A DNA stretch of 37,558 nt from Actinomycetota bacterium (GTDB lineage: Bacteria > Actinomycetota > Acidimicrobiia > Spongiisociales > UBA5794), in contig JASJXX010000016.1 of the NCBI GenBank assembly GCA_030123765.1, positions 1-37,558 on the forward strand. Direction: 5' to 3'. Below the pieces are notes generated by a model, which saw only the letters and a program-made list of their open reading frames with translations, was not told the origin of the DNA and ran no database searches. Position 1 is the stretch's first letter. Each line of letters begins with the position of its first letter. This document shows, piece after piece, positions 14,647 to 22,289 of this stretch. The position numbers were made by a program, and so were the translations under genes.

Positions 14647-17016
14647 TTAGATCCCGGACTCGAAGTCGTCTTCGAACGACACGACCTTACGGCCGGGCTT
14701 CTCCGCAGGCTTGTCATCGCGGCTGCGATCACGATCCCTGTCGCGGTTACGGCTGCGATCGCGGTTACGGCCGCCGTCGCCACGGTCTCTCCGCTCTCCA
14801 CGGTCCTGGCGGTCGTCGCTCCTCTTCTCCTCACGAGGAGGAGCCTCCGAGCTTCCACCGGCATCACCTGACGGTGCGTCGGCCATATCCAGGCTGACCT
14901 TGCCGCGGTCGTCGATCTCACGAACAACCACCTTCACCGAGTCGCCGAGCGAGAGCTCGTCTTCGACCCTGTCGATGCGCCTGCTCCCACCAATCTTGGA
15001 GATGTGCAGGAGGCCGTCGCGACCAGGCAGAATGTTCACGAACGCACCGAACTTGGTGATGTTCACGACTTCCCCGTCGTAGACCTCGCCAACCTTCGCC
15101 TCAGGCGGGAACCCGATCGCAAGGATGCGTTCCTTCGCAAGGTTCATCGACGCCGTGTCAGGTGCGCCAACTCGCACGGTACCGTCGTCGTCGATCTCGA
15201 TCGTCGCTCCGGTCTCTTCCTCAAGCTCACGAATCGTCTTGCCCTTCGGGCCGATGACCTCACCGATCTTGTCCTTGGGGACCATGACCGCTTCGATCTT
15301 CGGCGCCTTCGCCGCGAGTTCGCTCCGTGGCTCCGCAATGACTGCAGCCATAGCATCGAGGATGAAGAGACGTGCCTCGAGCGCCTGGTTCATCGCACTG
15401 ATGAGCACGTCGGCGGGCAGCCCCTCAATCTTCGTGTCGAGCTGAAGCGCCGTGATCATGTCAGCGGTACCCGCGACCTTGAAGTCCATGTCACCCAGGT
15501 GATCCTCAACGCCGAGAATGTCGGTGAGGGTCGCGAACTTGCCGTCCTGGTAGATGAGGCCCATGGCGATGCCCGCTACTGGCGCGTGGATTGGAACACC
15601 CGCGTCCATGAGGGAGAGCGACGATCCGCAGACCGAGGCCATCGAGGATGAGCCATTCGACATCAGCACCTCAGAGACGAGGCGGTACGCGTAGGGGAAG
15701 TCCTCGACAGGTGGGATCACGGGGAGCAGCGCCTTCTCAGCGAGCGCACCGTGGCCGATCTCGCGGCGCTTCGGGCCACGCATGAATCCGGCCTCACCCG
15801 TCGCGTACGGCGGCATGTTGTAATGATGCATGTACCGCTTCGCGTCTTCGGGCGAGATCGTGTCGAGCATCTGCTCCATCTTCAGCATGCCGAGTGTCGT
15901 GATGTTCAGTACCTGCGTCTCACCACGCTGGAACATGCCAGAACCATGGACGCCAGGAATCAGACCGACTTCAATGGTCAACTCGCGGATGTCCGTCAGG
16001 CCGCGACCGTCAACGCGGACGCCCTCGTTGACAACGCGGGAGCGCATGACGTTCTTCTGCACCTTCGAGAACGCTGCCTTGGCCTCTCTGAGACCGGCGC
16101 TGTCGCCCTCGTCGAGGCCGAGTGCTTCAATGGCCTCGTCCCTGATGGCGGACTCTGCATCCTGGCGTTCGTGCTTCTTGACGATCGTGCCGAGTGCCTC
16201 GAGTTTCGCCTTGGCAGCTTCTTCAATCTTCGCGTAGACCTCGTCCGAGCAGTCCACCACAACCTGCCACTCGACGGGCTCGGGTGCGCCGTGCTTCTCG
16301 AGAAGTTCAAGCTGGAGGTCGATGAGCGTCGCGATGTACTCCTTCGCAAGCTCGAGCCCCGCAGCAACCGTGGCTTCGTCTGAGGCCTGCTGGCCCTCCT
16401 GGACGAGCCGGTATCCATGCTCGGATGCACCCGCCTCGACCATGTTGATGTCGACGTTGCCTGCGGCATTGCGTTTTCCGGCGACAACGATTTCGAAGAC
16501 GGCTTCTTCACCCTGCTCGTAGGTCGGGAACGGAATCCATTCGCCGTCGATGAGTGCAAGCCGGATTGCTCCGATCGGTCCTTCGAAGGGGATCGGGCTG
16601 AGCGTCAGGGCAGCAGATGCTCCGTTGAGCGCTATGACATCATGTGGGTTCTCTAAGTCTGCGGCAAGAACTGTCGCAACGACGTGGGTGTCGTGGCGGT
16701 ATCCCTCCGCGAAGTTTGGGCGCAGTGGACGGTCGATGAGTCGATCCGACAGGATCGCGTTCTCCGAGGCACGTCCTTCACGCCGGAAGAATGAACCCGG
16801 TATGCGACCAACGGCGTAGGTGCGTTCCTCGACGTCAATGGTGAGCGGGAAGAAGTCCACGCCCTCCCTGAGGCTGCGCTTAGCGGTTGCGGTCACAAGG
16901 ACCTCGGTGTCTCCGATGCGGACATCTACTGCCCCATCAGCGAGCTGTGCGAACTTACCTGCACTCAGTGAGATCTCTGCCTCACCTATGCGTACGCGTA
17001 CGGTGGTCTCTGCCAC
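14647..17016 (-). CDS. pnp: Polyribonucleotide nucleotidyltransferase (PNPase)
   Basis: Phosphorolytic 3'-to-5' exoribonuclease of mRNA turnover, working as a trimer in the cytoplasm. The 789-residue protein has two RNase PH domains (about residues 10-140 and 320-455), the linking all-helical domain, a KH domain with KDKIGEVIGPKGKTIRELEE, and an S1 domain beginning VGEVYDGEVVNITKFGAFV. The second core carries the conserved FMRGPKRREIGHGALAEKAL. After S1 comes an unusual tail of about 80 residues rich in Arg-Asp repeats (RDRGDGGRNRDRSRNRDRDR) ending FEDDFESGI, likely disordered and perhaps RNA- or RNase E-binding. The start is GTG 17016 behind AAGGAG. rpsO lies directly upstream. Confidence 0.97.
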   Translation of the reverse strand: MAETTVRVRIGEAEISLSAGKFAQLADGAVDVRIGDTEVLVTATAKRSLREGVDFFPLTIDVEERTYAVGRIPGSFFRREGRASENAILSDRLIDRPLRPNFAEGYRHDTHVVATVLAADLENPHDVIALNGASAALTLSPIPFEGPIGAIRLALIDGEWIPFPTYEQGEEAVFEIVVAGKRNAAGNVDINMVEAGASEHGYRLVQEGQQASDEATVAAGLELAKEYIATLIDLQLELLEKHGAPEPVEWQVVVDCSDEVYAKIEEAAKAKLEALGTIVKKHERQDAESAIRDEAIEALGLDEGDSAGLREAKAAFSKVQKNVMRSRVVNEGVRVDGRGLTDIRELTIEVGLIPGVHGSGMFQRGETQVLNITTLGMLKMEQMLDTISPEDAKRYMHHYNMPPYATGEAGFMRGPKRREIGHGALAEKALLPVIPPVEDFPYAYRLVSEVLMSNGSSSMASVCGSSLSLMDAGVPIHAPVAGIAMGLIYQDGKFATLTDILGVEDHLGDMDFKVAGTADMITALQLDTKIEGLPADVLISAMNQALEARLFILDAMAAVIAEPRSELAAKAPKIEAVMVPKDKIGEVIGPKGKTIRELEEETGATIEIDDDGTVRVGAPDTASMNLAKERILAIGFPPEAKVGEVYDGEVVNITKFGAFVNILPGRDGLLHISKIGGSRRIDRVEDELSLGDSVKVVVREIDDRGKVSLDMADAPSGDAGGSSEAPPREEKRSDDRQDRGERRDRGDGGRNRDRSRNRDRDRDRSRDDKPAEKPGRKVVSFEDDFESGI

Positions 17017-17052
17017 TCGTTTCTCCTTTTGTATGAGAGGAGGCCCAATTGG

Positions 17053-17095
17053 CAGTGGTCGACATTCGAGGGATTGATTCGAATAGCGACCACTG
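17053..17095 (-). promoter_or_regulatory. Long stem-loop in the pnp leader
   Basis: CAGTGGTCG (17053-17061) pairs perfectly with CGACCACTG (17087-17095), and inside it ATTCGA (17064-17069) pairs with TCGAAT (17079-17084), separated by a 2-by-2 internal loop and closed by a 9-base loop. The structure ends 36 bases before the pnp start. In E. coli a comparable leader stem is cut by RNase III and then degraded by PNPase for autocontrol. The same role here is an inference from position and shape. Confidence 0.65.
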
Positions 17096-17143
17096 ACAAC
17101 TGGATCACTTCCTCCGTCGTGCTGTCATCTAGATAGGGATGAA

Positions 17144-17159
17144 GGCAGCTCAAGCTGCC
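17144..17159 (-). promoter_or_regulatory. Small hairpin just after rpsO
   Basis: GGCAGC and GCTGCC form a 6-base-pair stem with a 4-base loop, starting 12 bases after the rpsO stop. No U-run follows, so it is more likely a weak terminator, an RNA 3'-end protector or a processing site than a full terminator. Confidence 0.45.
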
Positions 17160-17171
17160 CTCAGGTCGGTG

Positions 17172-17429
17172 CTAGCGACGCAGTCCCAAACCAGATATCA
17201 GGGATCGGTAGCGCTCCACGTCTTGATTCTGGAGGTACCGAAGCAGTCGCCGACGCTTACCCACCATCATGAGTAGACCTCTCCGGCCGTGATGATCCTT
17301 CTTATGGATCTTCAGGTGCTCGGTGAGATGGTTGATACGCTCGGTCAGCAACGCGACCTGAACCTCGGGCGAGCCGGTGTCCTTGTCGTGTGTGCCGAAC
17401 TTCTCTACAACAGATTGCGTATCGTTCAC
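17172..17429 (-). CDS. rpsO: 30S ribosomal protein S15
   Basis: Primary 16S rRNA-binding protein of the small-subunit platform. The 85-residue product has the near-invariant S15 core: [60 protein letters not shown], ending GLGLRR. I place the start at GTG 17429 ([14 protein letters not shown]), giving a protein four residues shorter than the common 89. The frame is open further upstream, but that sequence does not look like S15. The ribosome site is weak (AAGAAAG). It precedes pnp on the same strand, the widely conserved rpsO-pnp arrangement. Confidence 0.96.
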   Translation of the reverse strand: MNDTQSVVEKFGTHDKDTGSPEVQVALLTERINHLTEHLKIHKKDHHGRRGLLMMVGKRRRLLRYLQNQDVERYRSLISGLGLRR

Positions 17430-17477
17430 AAGGTACTTTCTTACGAGTGTAAGTGGTCGGGCGACTGCCCAAGATGC

Positions 17478-17486
17478 AGGATAGCA
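17478..17486 (-). promoter_or_regulatory. Possible extended -10 promoter for rpsO
   Basis: On the minus strand TGCTATCCT has the TGn extension plus a TATCCT -10 box, about 50 bases before the rpsO start. No good -35 box is visible. A GGGC/GCCC hairpin (17459-17470) follows in the leader and might be an S15 autocontrol site, but this is speculative. Confidence 0.35.
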
Positions 17487-17534
17487 CTCTGCGGCTCTAT
17501 CCAACACTGGTCTGCAGCTACCCACGCGACGGCT

Positions 17535-17918
17535 TCACCCGATAACGGCGTCAACTTCGATCTCGACGCGCCATCTCGGATCGAGGAGTGCCGATATCAC
17601 AACCATCGTTGCAGCAGGCTCGGATCCGCCGAACAGTTCCTTGTGGGCACGCCCGATGTCGTCCGCGTCGCCGACGTCTACGATGAACGTCCTTGTGCGC
17701 ACAACGTCGGCCATCGATCCTCCGAGGGACTCGATCGCGTCCTGCGCTATCCGGCCGCACCGCAACATCTGGTCGTAGGCTTCCTCGGCCAGGTTCTCGC
17801 CCGACTCGGGAACCGGTGCCGTCCCCGCAACGTAGATCGTGTCGCCGACGCGCAGCGCACGGGAGAACCCGTAGGCAGATTCATAGGGGGACACACCATG
17901 GTGACGTCTTCGTGGCAT
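17535..17918 (-). CDS. Rid family (YjgF/YER057c/UK114) protein lacking the RidA arginine
   Basis: A 127-residue trimer-forming Rid-family protein. RidA members hydrolyse reactive enamine/imine intermediates made by PLP enzymes. Matching segments are VGDTIYVAGTAPV, YDQMLRCGRIAQDAIESLGG, VVRTRTFIVDVGDADDIGRA and the C-terminal RWRVEIEVDAVIG. In RidA a catalytic Arg sits in the PAR-x-x-V segment; here that segment reads PAATMVVISALL, so the Arg is missing and deaminase activity is unlikely. This matches Rid subgroups of unknown role. The ATG at 17918 has a poor ribosome site; GTG eight codons later is an alternative. It lies downstream of rpsO's start region on the same strand. Confidence 0.85.
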   Translation of the reverse strand: MPRRRHHGVSPYESAYGFSRALRVGDTIYVAGTAPVPESGENLAEEAYDQMLRCGRIAQDAIESLGGSMADVVRTRTFIVDVGDADDIGRAHKELFGGSEPAATMVVISALLDPRWRVEIEVDAVIG

Positions 17919-18228
17919 GAGAAGAAGCGTAGACGGTCACCACGTCCTCCCTTGCGCATCAGGCAGGGCGTCGCGTTCGCGTAAGAGTGGGTCGTTCTTC
18001 CCGCACCGACCGTCTCACACGGGGCTGGGACAGAGCGCTCTCGCGACGAATACTCTCAGTAGCAGAGCACCCGATCCGCTTCGAGAGTGAGTTCGACAAA
18101 CTTCGCAGGTGTGGCGAATTCAGCATCCTTCCCCTTCGAGATCGACTTCGTCGACTCCCCTAGCTTGAGAGGACCTGCCCGAGACGAAGATCGGTACGTT
18201 CGGTTGAGTGGCGTCAGATTGTGGACGG
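17919..18228. other. Non-coding gap of 310 bases
   Basis: Between the Rid-family start and the thioesterase stop I find no convincing gene, tRNA or repeat. The only structure is a small stem, GAG-A-TCGAC paired with GTCGA-CTC around TTC (18138-18157), without a U-run on either strand. It may hold the promoter of the Rid gene and a weak terminator of the thioesterase gene. Confidence 0.5.
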
Positions 18229-18732
18229 CTATCCGGTTCCTGGGTTGACGAGTAAGCAGGTCGCCGTGGCCCGGGCCAGAATCCGTCCCGACCCGTCAAC
18301 AAGATCGGCCTCAGAGACTGCCACCGTTCGCCCCAGTGACACAACCTTGCCGAGGCAGCGAACCGGGCCAGTCTCAGTCGTGATCGCATGGAGATAATTC
18401 ACTGCGAGGTTGAGCGTGGCGTATCCAACTCCCGCCGGTAACCGCGTCTGGATGGCGCACCCCGTGGCGGTGTCGAGCAGAGTCGCAATCAAACCGCCAT
18501 GGACCATCCCGTAGGGGTTGTAATGAAACTCGTCAGGAGTGCAACCGATCTCGACGCAACCGTCACCGACATCTGTTAACTCGAACCCCAGAGTCGCAGC
18601 AATCGGTGGTGTCACCTCACCCTTCGACCACGCATCCAAAAACTCCCGACCTGACAACGATCGCAGCGACCGAGCAAGGTCGACCGGTTCGCTCCACGTG
18701 TGGGTTCTCGTTCGTGACCGAGTCTGTTCCAC
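18229..18732 (-). CDS. PaaI-like hotdog-fold acyl-CoA thioesterase
   Basis: A 167-residue protein of the PaaI/4HBT hotdog superfamily, which hydrolyses acyl-CoA thioesters as tetramers. Key segments are IAATLGFELTDVGDGCVEI, the active-site strand-helix NPYGMVHGGLIATLLDTATG with the HGG motif and Asp nearby, GYATLNLAVNYLHAI, and GPVRCLGKVVSLGRTVAVSE followed by RATATCLL. The N-terminal 40 residues are an extra arginine-rich, helical extension. GTG 18732 is preceded by AAAGGGA at a suitable distance; the frame continues upstream but without family character. The physiological substrate is not evident. It is divergent from the NIPSNAP-like gene. Confidence 0.88.
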   Translation of the reverse strand: MEQTRSRTRTHTWSEPVDLARSLRSLSGREFLDAWSKGEVTPPIAATLGFELTDVGDGCVEIGCTPDEFHYNPYGMVHGGLIATLLDTATGCAIQTRLPAGVGYATLNLAVNYLHAITTETGPVRCLGKVVSLGRTVAVSEADLVDGSGRILARATATCLLVNPGTG

Positions 18733-18994
18733 CGTGGATCCCTTTCGAAGCGACACCCGACACCGTACAACCTTCTCGACGTCTGCATAGCCAGACGAAC
18801 CCCCACAACGCTGATGCGGAAGCGAGACGGCCCGAGGTACGAGGGTCAGCAAGTTCTACGTGGCACGCATCTCCCTCCAAGACCCCGCCCATCTCCGACA
18901 AGCCCCCTATCCTCGATATGTGCAAAGAAGACCGCCCACCTCGGAGCGGGTGCGCTCGGTGCCGTAACCCGACGAGTGCCCCGCAGGAGTGTCT

Positions 18995-19288
18995 ATGCAG
19001 TATCAGATGCGCCGTTATCGGATCGCCGACGGCGAGCTCAAAGAGTTCGTCGACGCGTGGTTGACAGGTGTCGTACCGCTACGGGAGCAGTTCGGTTTCC
19101 GATTCCACGGCGCGTGGTCGATCGAAGAGTCGAACGAGTTCGTATGCGTAATGAGTTATGCCGGTTCGGAGGGCTTCACTGCGGCTGACGCGGCCTACTA
19201 CGACTCGGAGGAACGCCGCCAGCTCTCACCGGATCCGGCAGTGCACATCGTGAGCAGCGACGAACGTTCAGCACACCAGGTCCTCTGA
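18995..19288 (+). CDS. NIPSNAP-like small protein
   Basis: A 97-residue protein starting MQYQMRRYRIADGELKEFVD. The pattern of an RxYRI strand, a helix with FVDAWLTGVVPLREQFGF, a strand GAWSIEESNEFVCVMSY, then a helix with AAYYDSEER, is that of the ferredoxin-like dimeric alpha/beta barrel fold of NIPSNAP proteins. The reaction or ligand is unknown. ATG 18995 is chosen over GTG 18989 because the AGGAG at 18985-18989 lies five bases before the ATG and would overlap the GTG. It is a single gene between divergent and convergent neighbours; no promoter stands out in the 262 bases upstream. Confidence 0.8.
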   Translation: MQYQMRRYRIADGELKEFVDAWLTGVVPLREQFGFRFHGAWSIEESNEFVCVMSYAGSEGFTAADAAYYDSEERRQLSPDPAVHIVSSDERSAHQVL

Positions 19289-19352
19289 GCCGCGCTACCA
19301 CGCAGATCAGCACAACCCCGGCCAGCCCGCGGAATCGTCGCGAGGAGACTGC

Positions 19353-20390
19353 TCACTCCAGTATCACGTGCCCGCCACCTCCGCCACCTCCGCCGCCTCC
19401 TCGCCACACGGGATCTGCCCGGCGACCGTCATCCCACGAGCAGGAGCCTGCTTCAGCGACCTCCGCAGCGATGCAGTCAGCCACAGCGTCGTGCCTGAGC
19501 ACAGACGTGTGCGCCTGCCACGCCCTGCTGAATGCGATGATCGGGCTGATAGGTAGAAAGTATCGAGCCGGAATTCCACCGTCGTAGATGAGGTCGAGAA
19601 CCCTGAGACCCGGCGGTTCATCCCTGAAGTTCATGAATTCCGCGTCCAGGTTTCGGATGGCGATCACCTCGACACCCGACGCGTCCCCCAGGTTCTCTCG
19701 CACATCCCTGCAACTGCCGTCCGTGCACCGTTCAACGTTGAAGCCACCGTTGTCCGGCACCAGGGAGCTCACCCCTCCCATGCGCTGTAAAGATCCGAGC
19801 CAACCCGCGCCGATCGCAGGATCGAGAAGTGCCGCACCGACGTATCCCGGGATGCGAGGGCGGGTGCCGTCATCCAAAGCCCCGATCATCGTCACACCCA
19901 CAGCGCCACCGCGCGAGTGGTGAATCGAGTAGATGTTCCCGTGTTCACGAGCGAGCTCACGTATGAACTTGTCGAGGGCCTCGGCCGCGCGCTCAGTTGA
20001 CGCGGTGCGGCTCGCCTCAGTCGACGAATTGCCTGCTGCGACAGCGCGGTAGTCGAAGACAGCAACCTGGTCTCCGGGGACACCGAGTTTGGCGAGCAGC
20101 TGGTCGAAATCATCCGCTGAGCCACCGCTGCCGTGCACAAGGACGAAGAACGGCTCCTCGTCCTTCTTCGAGCGTGCCCTCGACAGCACGCCTGCTCCGG
20201 TGACGGCGATCGCTCCAACGGCCACAGCGATCGGGGGCGCCGTCGGCCGCGATCGTTCCGTGGGAAGCCTGACCGGCGACCGCACGACAGGTGTTGGCGA
20301 CAGGACGAGGCCGTCCCCCGGTGCAATGGGCTCCTCCGACACGCCAACCGGGACCGAGAGGAGTAAGCCGGCAACGACGAGAGAGAACAT
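19353..20390 (-). CDS. Exported or membrane-anchored alpha/beta hydrolase with poly-glycine C-terminus
   Basis: A 345-residue protein. MFSLVVAGLLLSVPVG is a signal-like start, and IAVAVGAIAVTGAGVLSRAR (about residues 55-74) a possible membrane segment followed by positive charges. The hydrolase core has FFVLVHGSGGSADDFDQLL with the oxyanion-hole HGSGG, and a nucleophile elbow IHHSRGGAVGV, where Ser replaces the usual G-x-S-x-G context with H-x-SRGG. LLDPAIGAGW and the late AWQAHTSVLRHD provide candidate acid and His. Four cysteines lie in two regions (CTDGSC and DC...SC), which suits disulfides outside the cytoplasm. Near the end are ten consecutive Gly, then HVILE. ATG 20390 has GGAG just upstream. 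The substrate is unknown. Confidence 0.75.
   Translation of the reverse strand: MFSLVVAGLLLSVPVGVSEEPIAPGDGLVLSPTPVVRSPVRLPTERSRPTAPPIAVAVGAIAVTGAGVLSRARSKKDEEPFFVLVHGSGGSADDFDQLLAKLGVPGDQVAVFDYRAVAAGNSSTEASRTASTERAAEALDKFIRELAREHGNIYSIHHSRGGAVGVTMIGALDDGTRPRIPGYVGAALLDPAIGAGWLGSLQRMGGVSSLVPDNGGFNVERCTDGSCRDVRENLGDASGVEVIAIRNLDAEFMNFRDEPPGLRVLDLIYDGGIPARYFLPISPIIAFSRAWQAHTSVLRHDAVADCIAAEVAEAGSCSWDDGRRADPVWRGGGGGGGGGGHVILE
19372..19401. repeat. 9-base tandem repeat encoding poly-glycine
   Basis: CCGCCACCT occurs twice in tandem, followed by CCGCCGCCT and CCT. Read on the minus strand it encodes a run of ten Gly near the end of the alpha/beta hydrolase. The repeat unit is a multiple of three, so slippage would change the glycine number without shifting the frame. 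Confidence 0.85.
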
Positions 20391-20470
20391 CTGGCTCCTC
20401 ATGGGAAGCGCGGCAACACTCCCACAATGCACTTCTCCGGCGCCGAAAACAAGAGGCTCGAAGCTATTCG

Positions 20471-21394
20471 CTACTCGGCGAGAATCTGCCTGGCGCGGAT
20501 AACATCGCTCTTGATCTGGGCCACAAGAGCATCCGGGGAAGTGAAGTGCTGCTCGTTGCGTAACCGATCGATGAACCGCACGCGCATGTTCCGCCCGTAC
20601 AGGTCGACATCGACGTCCAGGAGGTGCACCTCGATAATCTCGTCTCCTCCCCCGAATGTCGGACGTGTACCCACGTTACTCACACCGTCGTACGTCACGC
20701 CGTCCACGTCGCAACGCACCACGTATACACCCGTGGCAGGGCGAACAAGACCGTCAGGCATCGTGATGTTCGCCGTTGGGAAGCCGATGCTGCGGCCACG
20801 AGCGTCGCCAGCGACCACCGTGCCCTCAATCTCAAACGGCCTACCCAACATCCGTGCAGCGAGAGCCACTCCCCCTGACGCTATCGCAGCTCTGATCGCG
20901 CTCGAGCGGACCTCCGTACCGTGAAGGTCGACGATCGGGGTCTCAATGACCTTGAATCCGTGCTCCTGGCCGCAGAGGCGTAGCGTGTCAACATCTCCCG
21001 CCGCGTCGTAACCGAACCGGAAGCCCACACCGACCGCGACGAGCGCGGCGTTCAGCCCCTCAACGAGGTACTCCGTCACGAACGCGGCCGGCGCAAGCTG
21101 GCGCACTGCCTCGTCGAATTCGATCACCGCGACACCTTCGATACCTGTATGAGCGAACATCTCGATCCTTCTCTTCAAAGGAGCGAGGGCGGGCGGGCCA
21201 GGAAGCCCGGTGACGATCGACACCGGGTGGGTGGCAAAGGTCATGGCGATAACGGGTAGGCCCTCTGATCGCTCACGCAGCCGCTCTAGCACAGCGAGGT
21301 GTCCACGATGAACTCCATCAAAGACACCGATGGCGACAGCGGTCTGCCGGGCACCGACATCCCACGCCGACGGGTCACCTCTGTACACCTTCAC
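20471..21394 (-). CDS. ribF: Bifunctional riboflavin kinase / FAD synthetase
   Basis: Converts riboflavin to FMN and then FAD. The 307-residue product has the N-terminal FAD synthetase (nucleotidyltransferase) domain with AIGVFDGVHRGHLAVL carrying the HxGH motif, MTFATHP, and RFGYDAAGDVDTL. EVRSSAIRAAI is the equivalent of the second nucleotide-binding motif. The C-terminal kinase domain shows GDARGRSIGFPTANI (the PTAN motif) and GVSNVGTRPTFGG, then EVHLLDVDVDLYGRNMRVRF. GTG 21394 overlaps the truB stop by four bases, so translation is coupled. It follows truB as in many bacteria, but here rpsO does not follow directly. Confidence 0.96.
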   Translation of the reverse strand: MKVYRGDPSAWDVGARQTAVAIGVFDGVHRGHLAVLERLRERSEGLPVIAMTFATHPVSIVTGLPGPPALAPLKRRIEMFAHTGIEGVAVIEFDEAVRQLAPAAFVTEYLVEGLNAALVAVGVGFRFGYDAAGDVDTLRLCGQEHGFKVIETPIVDLHGTEVRSSAIRAAIASGGVALAARMLGRPFEIEGTVVAGDARGRSIGFPTANITMPDGLVRPATGVYVVRCDVDGVTYDGVSNVGTRPTFGGGDEIIEVHLLDVDVDLYGRNMRVRFIDRLRNEQHFTSPDALVAQIKSDVIRARQILAE

Positions 21395-22281
21395 GAGAGC
21401 ACCACTTCCGGATGCAGCGCTGCGCTCTCGCGACGGTATACGGCGATCAGCTCACCGCCGCGGTCCGAGATCCGGATCGTTGTGACGGCCTTCTCCCCCC
21501 GAGGCATCAGAATCCCGGGAAGTTCCCTGCCGTTCCTCACCGCTGCGGCCATCGCTTCGTCGACACGAATCTCGGGAAAGTCGGAGAGCACCACGCCAGG
21601 TGCAAGCAGAATACGATCGATCTCCTGAGCGTCGGCCGCGTCGACCACCTCATCGACCGTCACGGCATCGTTGACGTGAAGGTTGCCGACACGAACTCGC
21701 CGTAAGGCCGTCAGATGTGCCCGGCCTCCGACCGCCCGTGCGATATCGTCCGCAAGAGTGCGCACATAGGTACCGGTTGAACAGACGGTCCGGAAGGTGA
21801 CCTCGGGATAGTCCGACGGCGCAAGGTCGACGAGTTCGAGCTTGTCGATCGTCACGGAGCGAGCCTCGCGTTCTACGACCTTGCCCTCCCTGGCAAGCTC
21901 GTAGAGCCTGCGGCCCTCCACCCTTCGAGCGGAGACCATGGGAGGGATCTGCATGATCGAGCCACGGAACCGTTCCATTGCTTGAGCGACCTCTTCATGT
22001 GTGACAGGGAGAGGGTCTCGGGACAGGATCGCGCCGTCCGCGTCGAGGGAGTCTGTCGCGACGCCGAACAAAGCCGTCGCGAGATACTCCTTCTCTGTAC
22101 CTTGTACGAACCGGAGCAGGCGTGTGGCGCGTCCAACGCCGAGCACGAGAAGCCCGGTCGCCATCGGGTCAAGCGTGCCTGCGTGGCCCACCTTCCCCCC
22201 GATGTGCCTCCTCACCTCTGCCACGACATCGTGTGACGTCCAACCTTGCGGCTTGTCGACGAGGAGGAACCCGGTCGTCAT
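21391..22281 (-). CDS. truB: tRNA pseudouridine-55 synthase
   Basis: Makes pseudouridine 55 in the T-loop of tRNAs. The 296-residue protein starts MTTGFLLVDKPQGWTSHDVV and carries GGKVGHAGTLDPMATGLLVL, whose Asp in GTLDP is the catalytic residue. KEYLATALFGVATDSLDADG, VSARRVEGRRLYELAREG and CSTGTYVRTLADDIARAVGG, the RNA-binding core, follow. The C-terminal part (from about residue 230) resembles a small PUA-like domain. ATG 22281 is the family start and lies eight bases after the nrnA stop; the open frame upstream overlaps nrnA and is not used. Confidence 0.96.
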   Translation of the reverse strand: MTTGFLLVDKPQGWTSHDVVAEVRRHIGGKVGHAGTLDPMATGLLVLGVGRATRLLRFVQGTEKEYLATALFGVATDSLDADGAILSRDPLPVTHEEVAQAMERFRGSIMQIPPMVSARRVEGRRLYELAREGKVVEREARSVTIDKLELVDLAPSDYPEVTFRTVCSTGTYVRTLADDIARAVGGRAHLTALRRVRVGNLHVNDAVTVDEVVDAADAQEIDRILLAPGVVLSDFPEIRVDEAMAAAVRNGRELPGILMPRGEKAVTTIRISDRGGELIAVYRRESAALHPEVVLS

Positions 22282-22289
22282 CGCCGCGG

